Below are positions 1-8,671 of a stretch of 32,247 bases of DNA, piece after piece. Origin of the DNA: Tannerella sp. (GTDB lineage: Bacteria > Bacteroidota > Bacteroidia > Bacteroidales > Tannerellaceae); contig JAIRMH010000307.1 in NCBI GenBank assembly GCA_031258835.1, positions 1 to 32,247 of the forward strand, in the 5' to 3' direction. The notes below the pieces were generated by a model. That model ran no database searches and had not been told where the DNA came from. It saw nothing but the letters and a program-made list of their open reading frames with translations. The position numbers and the translations under genes are program-made. Within the stretch, counting starts at the first letter, position 1. Each line of letters opens with the position of its first letter.

Positions 1-1
1 G

Positions 2-244
2 AAAAAAACCTTTTTCGCATCAAGATACAAAAGACTGGCAGCACGTAAGGGCAAAAAAAGAGCCATCGTAGCATTGGGACATGAGATCCTCAAAGTTGTG
101 TACCATCTCTTGAAAAACAAGTGCGATTATAAAGAATTGGGTGAATGTTATATAGATGAGAGGCGTAAGGTTGCGCAAATCAAATATCACAGGGGAGCCC
201 TGAAACAACTCGGAGCGGATTTGCCCGGTAGAGAAAGCGCATAA
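2..244 (+). pseudogene. IS110-family transposase, C-terminal part cut by window edge
   Basis: Reading from base 2 gives about 80 codons ending in TAA at 242-244. The peptide begins around RYKRLAARKGKKRAI and continues through LKVVYHLLKNKCDYKELG. This is the typical C-terminal tail of IS110/IS116/IS902 transposases (end of the Transposase_20 region: arginine/lysine-rich RLAARRGKKRA, then a helix ending in Y-x-LG). IS110 enzymes are DEDD recombinases guided by a bridge RNA. Only the tail is inside the window, so whether the element is intact to the left cannot be judged. The family call is confident; the status (functional or decayed) is unknown. Confidence 0.8.
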
Positions 245-634
245 CTGCGCACAAATCCTCAGGCCGATTCTTACCGAGACATCCAAGCCCGAAGAGGAAA
301 CTGGCCTAAACAACCGGGAGGCAATGACTGTTGCTTCGAGCACGCGAATGAAAATTCTTATAAACTTGGTTGTTTTAAAACATAGAAATGCCTGTACAAC
401 AGTTGCGAATGTCATACCGATGTCCGTTCTTTTTTTGTTGTGTCTAATAAACTTCAATATCAACAAGATGCTGATTTTAAGTGCTTTCACATACTGACTA
501 TTTACGAATGAAGGTACGAAATAAAAAAGTAGCATCCGAATTATTTAACATCATTTATATACAGACTGGGACTACAAACGACTTTTCTGGCCAACCCTAT
601 TTTATAATACCTTCATTATAAGCTAAATACAAAT
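245..634. other. Non-coding stretch after the IS110 transposase
   Basis: There is no convincing gene here. It probably contains the 3' non-coding end of the IS110 element. One long-range stem is visible: AAACAACC at 308-315 pairs with GGTTGTTT at 368-375, enclosing about 52 bases with smaller internal symmetries. In the IS1111 branch of IS110 elements the guide RNA lies downstream of the transposase, so a structured RNA is possible but not shown. The element boundary is not identifiable by eye. Confidence 0.35.
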
Positions 635-754
635 TTGGCAACCTCGACTAACAGCCCAATTCCATGCCATTTTGATGGGTATTTTTGCCAAGTTGGGTTA
701 AGGAGCTGCAAAATTCTTTCACGAAAGGGAAACGGCGAACAGAAGAAGACCGAA

Positions 755-970
755 TGGTATTTGCAGGCGGCTTCAATCGAAGAATTTATGAGCGTTATAA
801 AAATGCTGCGCAAGCACGAACAGCAGATTATAAATTACTTCCGGCATGGGGCTACTAACGCTAAAGCAGAATGTCTTAACGGGAAAATTCAACGATTCAT
901 AACTAACAACTACGGACTTAGGGATAAAGATTTCTTCCTCTACTGTGTGGCCGGTTATTTTTCCTTATAG
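755..970 (+). pseudogene. ISL3 (ISAon1-like) transposase C-terminal remnant
   Basis: The open frame runs from 635 to 970, but only the part from about 755 looks like a transposase. It contains LRKHEQQIINYFRHGATNAK, then AECLNGKIQ and GLRDKDFFLY. This matches the C-terminal signature of ISL3-type DDE transposases (ILNYF-x-x-R-x-TNA-x-AES-x-NAK-I and G-x-R-x-x-x-FFL). Ser of the usual AES is Cys here. Full-length enzymes are roughly 300-400 residues, so over three quarters is missing. Codons 1-40 of the open frame show no resemblance to the family and are probably fused flanking sequence. Confidence 0.7.
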
Positions 971-1038
971 CACCTCAAAAAAAGATTTAGCCAATAAGTT
1001 TTTTTTAATTGCCGTATTTTTTTTATGATTTTGTGTTG

Positions 1039-1064
1039 TTTGTAAAAAAAATACAATAAATTTG
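1039..1064 (+). promoter_or_regulatory. Possible promoter for the ECF sigma gene
   Basis: TAAATTTG at 1057-1064 fits the Bacteroides -7 element TAnnTTTG. The upstream TTTG options are at 1039-1042 (spacer 14) or 1030-1033 (spacer 23); neither has the ideal 19-21. It would leave a leader of about 95 bases before the GTG at 1166. Confidence 0.4.
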
Positions 1065-1165
1065 TCGCGCGGATTGAGAAAGTTTTTTGAACTCCGTGGG
1101 AAGAATGAATGGAGCCATGGAATCATTTATTTTTACGATGAATATGTTAAATTGGAGATGTTGTT

Positions 1166-1738
1166 GTGAATCGAGACATTTGCATATCTTTAATCATAGG
1201 CCTTAAATCGGGTTCTTATGAAGACTTTGATAAACTGTATGCAATCTATTCGGATATGCTATACGGTTTTGTACTGAATCTGACCAAATCGCCGTCGGAG
1301 GCTGAGGATATTTTGCAGGAGACTTTTTTGCGGGTATGGCAGACGCGAGCAAAAATATCTGAAGATAAGTCTTTTAAATCCTATTTATACACAATCGCCC
1401 GGAACCTGATCATTGATTCTTTTCGCGATCAAATGAAAAGCGTGGCATTTGAAGAGTATATAAATAGCGAGGCTTATCAGTCCTATACGGAAAATTGTGT
1501 CGAGGAAAGTATTGATTTTGATGAATTTCAAAGAGTGTTTGAAAAAGCTAAGAGAAAACTGACGGAGAGACAACTGCAAATATTTGAACTTAGTCGGGAA
1601 CGGGAACTTTCCATATCCGTTATAGCAGAAACGTTACATCTTTCCGAAAAAACGGTGAAAAATCAGCTATCGTTAGCAATGAAAACGCTGCGGGATGAAT
1701 TGTCATATTATTATCTTTTTATCTTCCTGTTTCTTTGA
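1166..1738 (+). CDS. ECF RNA polymerase sigma factor (FecI/RpoE-like, Bacteroidota type)
   Basis: The 190-residue product has the two domains of an ECF sigma factor. Region 2 is at about residues 22-92 (FDKLYAIYSDMLYGF, then EAEDILQETFLRVW, the core-binding helix, and SYLYTIARNLIID). Region 4 is at about 130-182 (LTERQLQIFELSRE followed by a helix-turn-helix, LSEKTVKNQLSLAMKTLR). The start is a GTG; upstream ATGs are out of frame and GGAG lies 8 bases before the GTG. The tail is unusually hydrophobic (YYYLFIFLFL). It sits just upstream of fecR and a susC carrying an STN domain, the standard trans-envelope signalling arrangement: receptor to anti-sigma factor to sigma factor. It is expected to activate this locus when substrate is bound. 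Confidence 0.93.
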   Translation: MNRDICISLIIGLKSGSYEDFDKLYAIYSDMLYGFVLNLTKSPSEAEDILQETFLRVWQTRAKISEDKSFKSYLYTIARNLIIDSFRDQMKSVAFEEYINSEAYQSYTENCVEESIDFDEFQRVFEKAKRKLTERQLQIFELSRERELSISVIAETLHLSEKTVKNQLSLAMKTLRDELSYYYLFIFLFL

Positions 1739-2033
1739 TAGCAGCGCATCCGTACGGTAACCGGTATGAGTTCATCCTATTTCGACTGCGTACAAATGAA
1801 CTTTGCCTGTAACGATCCGCGACCTGCCGATTTATGGCGATTACGACCGTTTATATTTCCGATTTATTTCTAAAATGTGTTTTATAACATACCAAATCGG
1901 TCGGGACTTTTTGTCCTTCCGAACGTAATACTTAAGAATATAAAAACAAATGTACATGAAATTTTTGAATTACACACAGACGGATAAAACTGTGTCCGGC
2001 AAAATTTATAGAAAAAATTTATAGAAGACGTTT
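1739..2033. promoter_or_regulatory. Sigma-fecR intergenic region with structured leader
   Basis: There is no gene in these 295 bases. Near fecR, ACACAG (1974-1979) and CTGTGT (1990-1995) form a 6-bp stem with a 10-base loop. It is followed by AAATTTATAGAA (2002-2013), and an 11-12 base version of that string recurs at once (2014-2025). The block 1962-2013 aligns without gaps to 9781-9832 before the beta-helix gene. Bases 1947-1965 are identical to 24171-24189. A weak imperfect hairpin lies around 1899-1920 (GGAC TTTTT GTCC). Confidence 0.5.
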
Positions 2034-3008
2034 ATGGAAAAATTTCCGTTAAAAGATTTATTAGCACTCTTTCTTTATGAGAAGGTTACTCCGGAAGAGT
2101 TTCGCAAATTGAAAGAAATCGTCAAACGTTCTCCGAACGGGGAATTAGATGGCGAACTTAAATCAATATGGGATGAAATGGATTCGGTTGCCTCGATGAA
2201 TAGAGAAATAAAAGCGGAAGTATTGGCAAATATTCACCTGCAAATGTTAAGCGGGAATAAACGGATCTTTTTTCGGCGGATAAAGATGGTCGCTGCCGTC
2301 TTGCTGTCTGTGATTATTTCATTAGGGTCCTATTTTTATTTTTCAGGCAAATACCGGACAATACCGGAAGAGTTCATTATTATGGCAGAAGGCGGGCAGA
2401 AGACAAAAATACTTTTACCCGACGGAACGCGCGTATGGCTTAATTCCGATTCTAAATTGAGTTATGCCTCCGATTTTAACCGGAACAACAGGCTTGTGAA
2501 ATTAGATGGAGAAGCTTTTTTTGAAGTCGAAAAAAATACCGATATAAATTTTACGGTAGAGACTGAATGTGTCAATGTGGTTGTACATGGTACGGCATTT
2601 AATGTGTCGGCATATAAGAAAGATCCGGTTATCGAAATATCCCTGTTGAAAGGAGTCGTCCGTCTGGCATATCCCGACAATACATTAATTACGGGGTTGT
2701 ATCCTAATCAGATCGCATCTATTTCAAAAAAAAATATGAAGTGGAAGGTTCAGTCTTGTGATGCGGAAATGGAATGTTTGTGGACACAGAACAAACTCAA
2801 ATTTGAAAATGCACCTGCGGCGGAGGTCTTTCGTAAACTGGAACGTTGGTATGGAGTGAATATATCCGTTGAAAATATGAATGAAAAGATTCTCTATGGA
2901 TTCACCTTAAAAAGTGAATCGCTTAGGGAAATACTCTATGAAATTAATAAAATTACACCTATTGTATACAAAATAAACGGAGAGGAGGCGAGTATTACAT
3001 ATAAATAA
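2034..3008 (+). CDS. FecR-family anti-sigma factor with DUF4974 domain
   Basis: This is a 324-residue inner-membrane anti-sigma factor. The N-terminal cytoplasmic part (1-80) would bind the sigma factor. A single membrane helix lies at about 84-103 (MVAAVLLSVIISLGSYFYF). The periplasmic FecR domain spans about 112-212, with the family hallmarks AEGGQKTKILLPDGTRVWLN, LDGEAFFEV and VHGTAFNV. The C-terminal DUF4974 domain (about 254-322, KLKFENAPAAEVFRKLERWY) is typical of Bacteroidota FecR proteins and is thought to contact the STN domain of the partner transporter. The gene follows the sigma factor and precedes susC. The length is normal for the family. Confidence 0.94.
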   Translation: MEKFPLKDLLALFLYEKVTPEEFRKLKEIVKRSPNGELDGELKSIWDEMDSVASMNREIKAEVLANIHLQMLSGNKRIFFRRIKMVAAVLLSVIISLGSYFYFSGKYRTIPEEFIIMAEGGQKTKILLPDGTRVWLNSDSKLSYASDFNRNNRLVKLDGEAFFEVEKNTDINFTVETECVNVVVHGTAFNVSAYKKDPVIEISLLKGVVRLAYPDNTLITGLYPNQIASISKKNMKWKVQSCDAEMECLWTQNKLKFENAPAAEVFRKLERWYGVNISVENMNEKILYGFTLKSESLREILYEINKITPIVYKINGEEASITYK

Positions 3009-3014
3009 TCGGAT

Positions 3015-3050
3015 AAAAAAAATGCATGAGGAACTGCCATTCCTCATGCA
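3015..3050 (-). terminator. Intrinsic terminator reading leftward
   Basis: The stem TGCATGAGGAA/TTCCTCATGCA is perfect (11 bp) with a 6-base loop. Read on the minus strand it is followed by eight T residues; read on the plus strand no T tract follows. It therefore serves a minus-strand transcript, although no minus-strand protein gene lies here. Confidence 0.8.
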
Positions 3051-3117
3051 CAGAATAACATAACGTGTAATAATCCCTTTATCTAAGCGACGCTTGGATA
3101 AAATCAGGTTATTTACA
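3015..3117 (-). ncRNA. Candidate antisense sRNA in the susC leader (DonS-like)
   Basis: On the minus strand a -7 element TAACTTTG (3130 to 3123) fits TAnnTTTG. About 75 bases downstream a perfect 11-bp stem (3040-3050 with 3023-3033, loop 3034-3039) is followed directly by eight T residues on that strand (3022 to 3015). This is a textbook intrinsic terminator. The predicted transcript is about 100 nt and has no good ORF. A second hairpin lies inside it (3079-3089 with 3091-3101, one mismatch). Bacteroides fragilis encodes cis-antisense RNAs of the DonS type at this position, between the anti-sigma gene and susC, which repress the transport operon. No clear -33 element is seen. Confidence 0.6.
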
Positions 3118-3122
3118 AGGGG

Positions 3123-3130
3123 CAAAGTTA
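3123..3130 (-). promoter_or_regulatory. -7 promoter element for the antisense RNA
   Basis: The minus strand reads TAACTTTG, an exact TAnnTTTG match. There is no recognisable TTTG 19-21 bases upstream; the sequence there is an A/T run. The predicted start site is near 3117. Confidence 0.5.
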
Positions 3131-3161
3131 ATTGTTTTTTTTAATTTTAATCTAATATCAT

Positions 3162-6100
3162 ATGCAATTTAAAAAATTAATCATGCTGTTTTTTTTAATG
3201 TTGATATCTGGCGCTCTGTTTGCCCAGTTATCACAGAAGATGGATATTAATCTGGATAATGCCAGTTTGAAGGAGTTTTTTGCCGCCATAGAGAGTAATA
3301 CGGAATATACTTTTATGTATAAAAACCTGAATCTTAATACTCCGGTGTCTGTGGAAGCAAAACAGAGAGAACTCGGGGATATTTTGGAGCAGGCGCTGAA
3401 AGACATAAACCTAAGTTATGAGGTGTCAGGTAAACATATCATCTTAAAAGATTTATCCGCTGAAGAATTTCAGATAAAGAAGAAAACGGTAACCGGTACC
3501 GTTTTGGACGAACATGGAGAAACGATCACGGGCGCCAATGTTGTCGAAAAAGGAACTGCGAACGGGGTAATTACGGATGTTGACGGTAAGTTTACACTAG
3601 AGGTATCGGAAAATGCAACGTTACAAATATCTTTCATCGGGTATGCCGTTCAGGATATTAGCGTAGGAAATCGGGCAGATATATCGGTACGGTTGATGGA
3701 AAACGCGCAAGCGCTGGACGAAGTTGTCGTCGTAGGTTATGGAACGCAGAAGAAAGTGAACCTGACCGGCGCCGTTGCCGCGGTGAAGTTCGACGAAAAA
3801 ATGTCCAGCCGGACGGTGACGAATTTGTCGACAGGGTTGTCCGGTTTGATTCCCGGTCTGGTTGTGCAGCAAAGTACGGGATTTGCCGGATTTGACGGCG
3901 CTACTTTACAAATCCGCGGGTTAGGCTCGGTCAATAATTCGAATCCCCTGGTCGTTGTCGACGGAATGCCCGATGTGGATATAAACAGAATTAATATGAA
4001 TGATGTGGAAAACATCTCTGTATTGAAAGATGCCGCATCGTCGGCTATTTATGGTTCGCGAGCCGCCAATGGCGTAATCCTGATCACTACCAAAACGGGA
4101 AACAGGGACGAGAAGGCAAAAATCAATTATACAGGCTCTTACGCCATATCCGAGATGAGTAACTTCTATGAATATTTAGCCGATTATCCCAAGGCCATGA
4201 CAATGGAAATGCGTGCGGTAGGCGCTGGAAACGGCTCTTCGGGATTCCGTTATGGAAGTGTAGAACAATGGATGGCCAGAGGATTAGTAGACCCCATTCT
4301 TTTTCCGAACACAAACCAGTACGATGAAATGTTTCGCCGCGGAAAGGTTCAGACCCATAATCTTTCCGCTTCGGGAGGAAACGAAAAATTTACGTTCTTT
4401 TTATCTGCCGGAATAATGAATCAGCAAGGCGTACAAATTCATAACGATTATGACAGGTATAATTTCCGTGTGAATCTTGATTACAAAATCAGGGATAATA
4501 TAACGGTCGGATCCCGTATGGATGGCCAATGGACAAACTCCGTATATCCGAGAGGCGCCGGACTGGAAACAGCCGGATTGATGTATGCCGTATCGGGCAT
4601 CCTCAATTATAATCCTGAAACGGGACAATACGGGGGAGGTATGGCCTATGGAGAGAACGGTTCGGCAGGGAATATGCTGGCCGAATACGAAGTTTGGCAC
4701 AGCAACAGAAATCAACAGCAGTACAATGGGAATATTTTTGGAATCTGGGAAGTGATAAAAGGATTGAAAGTGAGAGCGGATTATTCCATTCGCTACTACA
4801 ATCAGTTTACCAAAAGCTATAATGACCCGACGGTTCAATGGAATTTCCAGACCGGAATGCAGTCGCGAACGATGATTGCCGCCAATGCCGGCGTATCGCA
4901 GGAAATCAGGCAGGGTTACAAAACATTGCTGCAGGGACAGATCTCGTATGATAAAGAATTGTTTCCCGGACATCAGTTTTCGATGATGGCAATAGCCGCC
5001 GAAGAATTTTGGTTCGACCGTTTACTGAACGGTTCGCGAAATGACCGTTTGCATCCGTCCCTGTCAGAGTTGAATGCTACGTTGATGTCTTCGCCTAACG
5101 TCGGAGGATACTCGTCTACGGAGGGATTACTCTCCTATATCGGACGGTTGAATTATACGATGTACGATAAGTATCTGCTGGAAGTTAATTTTCGCTACGA
5201 CGGTTCGTCGAAATTCTCTGAAGGTCATCAGTTCGGATTCTTCCCTTCGGTAGCTTTAGGCTGGAGGATATCCGAAGAAAATTTTTTCGAACCGCTCAGG
5301 GATCTCATCAGCCAGACAAAACTTCGCGCGTCTGTCGGCTCTTTGGGAAATAACACATTGAACGCCGGCTCTGTCTTGTCGGACAGGGGCGAACAACAAC
5401 GCGTGCTTTCCAATACGAATTATATCATCAACGGAGGTCTGGCGAAAGGTTTCAGCAATACCAAAATGATCAATCCCGAACTTTCGTGGGAAGCGACTAC
5501 AGTCAAAAATATCGGATTGGATCTGGGATTTTTCAATAATAAACTTTCTGTGGAACTCGATTGGTATGACCGGCTTACAACAGGAATGATCCGCCCGTCG
5601 GACTTTTCTACATTGCTTAGCGGGTATTCCGCACCGCGTAAGAATATAGGGGAACTTCGTAACAGGGGCGTTGAAATCAACCTCAATTGGCAATCCAATA
5701 TCAGAGAGTTGAAATACAAGATAAACGTCAATGCGTCGATAAACAGAAATTCGCTGGAAAAATGGAACGAATTTCTGGGTAAAGGATGGATTTACTTAGA
5801 TATGCCTTATCATTTTGTTTACGGATACGAGGCGCAAAATGAACTGATTCAAAGCTGGAACGAGATATACAATGCTCCTTTCCAGGCTGCAAATTATATG
5901 GCGCCCGGCGATATCCTGCTGAGAGATGTAAATGGCGACGGGCAGATAAACAGCGAAGACCGTACGGCTTCGGACGGGAAATACCGCGATCGGGCGTCGG
6001 GACAATATGGATTGACATTCTCGTTAGAATGGAAAAATGTTGATTTGATGACGTTATTCCAGGCTGCTTCCGGCAGATGGGATTATTGGCTGGATTCTTA

Positions 6101-6470
6101 TAATAACGTGAATCCGCCGGCAGACCGCTATGGCTTTCAGGCTTTCCACTGGTATGATACATGGTCGCTGGATAATCGTGATGCGTCTTTACCCAGGTTA
6201 GCAACCGGTTCGGGTGGAAGAAACAGGGAAGAATCGACGTTTTGGCTGGATAATGCAGGTTTTATCCGAATGAAGAACTTGCAACTCGGATATAATGTGC
6301 CCCGGAAATGGATACGGAAAATTCAATTAGATCATATTCGTATCTATTTTTCTGCTGAAAACATATTTACAATTACAAAATGGCGGGGTGTCGATCCGGA
6401 TAAATACAGAGACTTTGACCCATATCCTTTAGCAAAAACATATTCGATAGGTTTAAATATCGGATTATAA
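3162..6470 (+). CDS. SusC/RagA-family TonB-dependent outer-membrane transporter with STN domain
   Basis: This 1102-residue protein is an outer-membrane barrel that imports glycan fragments together with SusD. A signal peptide ends at about residue 21 (SGALFA/Q). Next come an STN secretin/TonB short domain (about 28-97), which marks transporters that signal to a FecR anti-sigma factor, and a carboxypeptidase-regulatory-like domain (about 108-183, VTGTVLDEHGETITGANV). The TonB box is DEVVVVGYGTQ at 186. The plug follows to about 313 (LQIRGLGSVNNSNPLVVVDG, AASSAIYGSRAANGVILITT) and the barrel runs to the C-terminus, ending in GLNIGL. The length is normal. susD starts 19 bases downstream. Expression is probably controlled by the upstream sigma/FecR pair and possibly by the antisense RNA in its leader. 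Confidence 0.97.
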   Translation: MQFKKLIMLFFLMLISGALFAQLSQKMDINLDNASLKEFFAAIESNTEYTFMYKNLNLNTPVSVEAKQRELGDILEQALKDINLSYEVSGKHIILKDLSAEEFQIKKKTVTGTVLDEHGETITGANVVEKGTANGVITDVDGKFTLEVSENATLQISFIGYAVQDISVGNRADISVRLMENAQALDEVVVVGYGTQKKVNLTGAVAAVKFDEKMSSRTVTNLSTGLSGLIPGLVVQQSTGFAGFDGATLQIRGLGSVNNSNPLVVVDGMPDVDINRINMNDVENISVLKDAASSAIYGSRAANGVILITTKTGNRDEKAKINYTGSYAISEMSNFYEYLADYPKAMTMEMRAVGAGNGSSGFRYGSVEQWMARGLVDPILFPNTNQYDEMFRRGKVQTHNLSASGGNEKFTFFLSAGIMNQQGVQIHNDYDRYNFRVNLDYKIRDNITVGSRMDGQWTNSVYPRGAGLETAGLMYAVSGILNYNPETGQYGGGMAYGENGSAGNMLAEYEVWHSNRNQQQYNGNIFGIWEVIKGLKVRADYSIRYYNQFTKSYNDPTVQWNFQTGMQSRTMIAANAGVSQEIRQGYKTLLQGQISYDKELFPGHQFSMMAIAAEEFWFDRLLNGSRNDRLHPSLSELNATLMSSPNVGGYSSTEGLLSYIGRLNYTMYDKYLLEVNFRYDGSSKFSEGHQFGFFPSVALGWRISEENFFEPLRDLISQTKLRASVGSLGNNTLNAGSVLSDRGEQQRVLSNTNYIINGGLAKGFSNTKMINPELSWEATTVKNIGLDLGFFNNKLSVELDWYDRLTTGMIRPSDFSTLLSGYSAPRKNIGELRNRGVEINLNWQSNIRELKYKINVNASINRNSLEKWNEFLGKGWIYLDMPYHFVYGYEAQNELIQSWNEIYNAPFQAANYMAPGDILLRDVNGDGQINSEDRTASDGKYRDRASGQYGLTFSLEWKNVDLMTLFQAASGRWDYWLDSYNNVNPPADRYGFQAFHWYDTWSLDNRDASLPRLATGSGGRNREESTFWLDNAGFIRMKNLQLGYNVPRKWIRKIQLDHIRIYFSAENIFTITKWRGVDPDKYRDFDPYPLAKTYSIGLNIGL

Positions 6471-6489
6471 AATTTAAAATAGTAACAAT

Positions 6490-8235
6490 ATGAAAAAGAT
6501 AATATATATATTTTTGACCGGCATTTTTGTTTTGCCTTCGTGTATCGACGATATACTCACGCAGGAATCGGCAGTCGATTTACCGGATGCTTATTTCTGG
6601 AACACGACGGATGATGCCTTATCGGCCGTATATGGCGTATACAATGCAACGCGTACGCTTTTCGGACGTGATTATTATTTCGACGGAATGGGCGAATTTC
6701 AATGGACTCGCGGTACCAGTCTGGGAAGCGGGACATGGCATCCGCAAGCAAGTTCGGCGAGTAGCATGGGCTTCATGTGGAACAATGCCTATGCTGTGGT
6801 CAACAGGGCTAATTACGTCCGGATGAATCTCAAAATGATGATTGAAAAGGAAAGTAATAGCAATACGTTGAATACGTTGAAAAGAATTGAAGGCGAAACT
6901 TGCTTTCTGAGAGCGTTGGCTTACTTTCGGCTGATACAATTGTGGGGCGATGTCCCATTCTACACAAAGGTATTGACCGGAAACGACGAAGCCGTTACGC
7001 TTACCCGTACGCCGATCTCCGCCATCAAAGATTCTCTTCTTTCAGACCTGACTTATGCCATAGAAACGCTTCCGGAGACATTGGCCGGAAGTGAACGGGG
7101 ACGAGTATCGCAGGCTGCCGCATATGGATTTCGCGGGAAGATAGCGTTGTATTGGGCTTCGTGGAAGAAAAACGGCTGGCCGGAACTTAGCGGGTTTACC
7201 CGGGATGCAGGCGAAGCTAACGAGTATTATGTCCGCGCAGCAGCTGATTTTGAAAAGGTCATCAAAAATTATGGGTTGAAATTGTTCGGCGAAGGTAATC
7301 ACGGCACTGCCGATCATCCGAAATACTGGGACTTGTTTCAAGTCGCAAATGAATATGATCCGGAAATTATATTTTCCGTACAATACGGTGGGCCGAACTT
7401 GGGACAAGGACAGGAATTGCAGAGAGATTACGGCACACGAAGTACAGGGAATGCCCAATGCTGGGTGCAAGCGACTTATCGTCTGGCGAATCGCTACCAA
7501 TCGCTTACTACCGGCGATTTTCTTCCCCCATTGGTATTGAACGCAAGCGCAACGCTGGAAGGCGGAGCGCGTAATCCGGCCTCTTATTATAACAGGGATT
7601 GGCGGATGAAAGCTACTATTCTGTGGGATGGACAGAAAATGCTGCGAATCGATGCGAGTGGTTATGCTGTCGGCGACAGCATAACGTTTATGTTTGGAAG
7701 TACCGACGGAAATACGTACATCAATTACGATTCAAATCCCATGACAGGTTATCTTTTCCGTAAATGGGTGCGTCAGGAAGGAATTGCCGAACGTAGCGAC
7801 GGGCCTTGCGATTTCTATCTGATGCGTCTCGCCGACGTGTATTTGATGTATTGTGAGGCCGTTAACGAAGTGAGCGGGCCGAATGACGAGTTGGTGGAAT
7901 TGGTAAATAAAATCAGAGCCAGAGGGAATTTACCCGGATTAGCGCCTGAAAAATATGCAGATAAAAATGCTTTCTTTGATGCTATTGAACAGGAACGGAT
8001 TGTAGAATTGATAGCTGAAGGACATCGCCCGTTTGATATACGCCGCTGGAGGAAAGTGGAGGCAATATGGCCTTCCCCGACAGGACAAGTCTTGTATAAT
8101 TCAAGCGGTACCCGGATACGGGATGAATTTCTGAATGCTCCCGAACGTGATTATCGCCGGTTTTATATCTATCAGATACCGACGGCTGAACGTGAACGGA
8201 ATGTGAATCTGACACAAAATGATCCATGGTTATAA
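6490..8235 (+). CDS. SusD/RagB-family surface glycan-binding lipoprotein
   Basis: This 581-residue lipoprotein has its signal peptide and lipobox at 15-18 (LPSC, Cys18 lipidated). The body has the SusD pattern. An N-terminal helical TPR-like part contains DAYFWNTTDDALSAVYGVY and EGETCFLRALAYFRLIQLWGDVP. The C-terminal RagB/SusD domain contains LRLADVYLMYCEAVNE, LVNKIRARGNLPG and the closing IEQERIVELIAEGHRPFDIRRW. SusD caps the SusC barrel and captures the oligosaccharide. It follows susC by 19 bases and is certainly in the same operon. The substrate cannot be read from the sequence. Confidence 0.97.
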   Translation: MKKIIYIFLTGIFVLPSCIDDILTQESAVDLPDAYFWNTTDDALSAVYGVYNATRTLFGRDYYFDGMGEFQWTRGTSLGSGTWHPQASSASSMGFMWNNAYAVVNRANYVRMNLKMMIEKESNSNTLNTLKRIEGETCFLRALAYFRLIQLWGDVPFYTKVLTGNDEAVTLTRTPISAIKDSLLSDLTYAIETLPETLAGSERGRVSQAAAYGFRGKIALYWASWKKNGWPELSGFTRDAGEANEYYVRAAADFEKVIKNYGLKLFGEGNHGTADHPKYWDLFQVANEYDPEIIFSVQYGGPNLGQGQELQRDYGTRSTGNAQCWVQATYRLANRYQSLTTGDFLPPLVLNASATLEGGARNPASYYNRDWRMKATILWDGQKMLRIDASGYAVGDSITFMFGSTDGNTYINYDSNPMTGYLFRKWVRQEGIAERSDGPCDFYLMRLADVYLMYCEAVNEVSGPNDELVELVNKIRARGNLPGLAPEKYADKNAFFDAIEQERIVELIAEGHRPFDIRRWRKVEAIWPSPTGQVLYNSSGTRIRDEFLNAPERDYRRFYIYQIPTAERERNVNLTQNDPWL

Positions 8236-8250
8236 TTTAAAATAATATTT

Positions 8251-8652
8251 ATGTATATGAAAAATTTAATTTTTATGGGGATAATCGCAGGATTGTTTTT
8301 CCTGGTTCCCGCTTGTGGCGATTATCCCATAGATGACAAAGGAATGTTGATTACAACAAGAAGCCAATGTTATATGAGTATGTTTGAGTTGTTGGGACCC
8401 GATAACCGGACAGCGCTTGTGTCGGGACAAACTGTGATTGATACCGTGGCTTGTACCGTTACCGCAGTAGCCCGGTTCGGCACGAATATGACACATCTGA
8501 AACCTTATTGCAGTTTAGTTACCGATGCTATTGTGGAGCCGAAAATGGGAACATGGGTTGATTTTACCCAGCCGCGTAAGTATACGGTGATCTCAGGCGA
8601 CCGGCAAGTAAGGAAAGAATATACGATCACAGTCACATTACAAGGTCAGTAA
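8251..8652 (+). CDS. Small surface lipoprotein of the SusCD locus (DUF5018-like)
   Basis: This 133-residue protein has a lipoprotein signal (LVPACG, Cys22 counted from the ATG at 8251). A second in-frame ATG at 8257 gives the more usual MKN start and is equally possible. The C-terminal part, FTQPRKYTVISGDRQVRKEY then TITVT, resembles the cadherin/Ig-like strand pairs of DUF5018-type lipoproteins found in PULs (YTV-x-A-x-DG...K-x-Y-x-V-x-V). It lies 15 bases after susD and 19 before the DUF4466 gene, so it is co-transcribed. It may be an accessory surface glycan-binding protein in the SusE/F position. The family assignment is tentative. Confidence 0.75.
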   Translation: MYMKNLIFMGIIAGLFFLVPACGDYPIDDKGMLITTRSQCYMSMFELLGPDNRTALVSGQTVIDTVACTVTAVARFGTNMTHLKPYCSLVTDAIVEPKMGTWVDFTQPRKYTVISGDRQVRKEYTITVTLQGQ

Positions 8653-8671
8653 CAAAAAAAATGAATCGATT

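Noticed and set aside
635-754. First 40 codons of the open frame ahead of the ISL3 remnant as a real protein N-terminus
   Set aside because: No resemblance to the transposase family and no start or promoter support; likely flanking sequence read in frame.
2907-3125. Minus-strand 72-codon frame in the fecR-susC gap
   Set aside because: It runs through the terminator hairpin and into fecR antisense, with no protein-like composition; the sequence is better explained as an antisense RNA.
4401-4973. 190-codon minus-strand frame inside susC
   Set aside because: Shadow of the susC coding frame; no motif or start signal.
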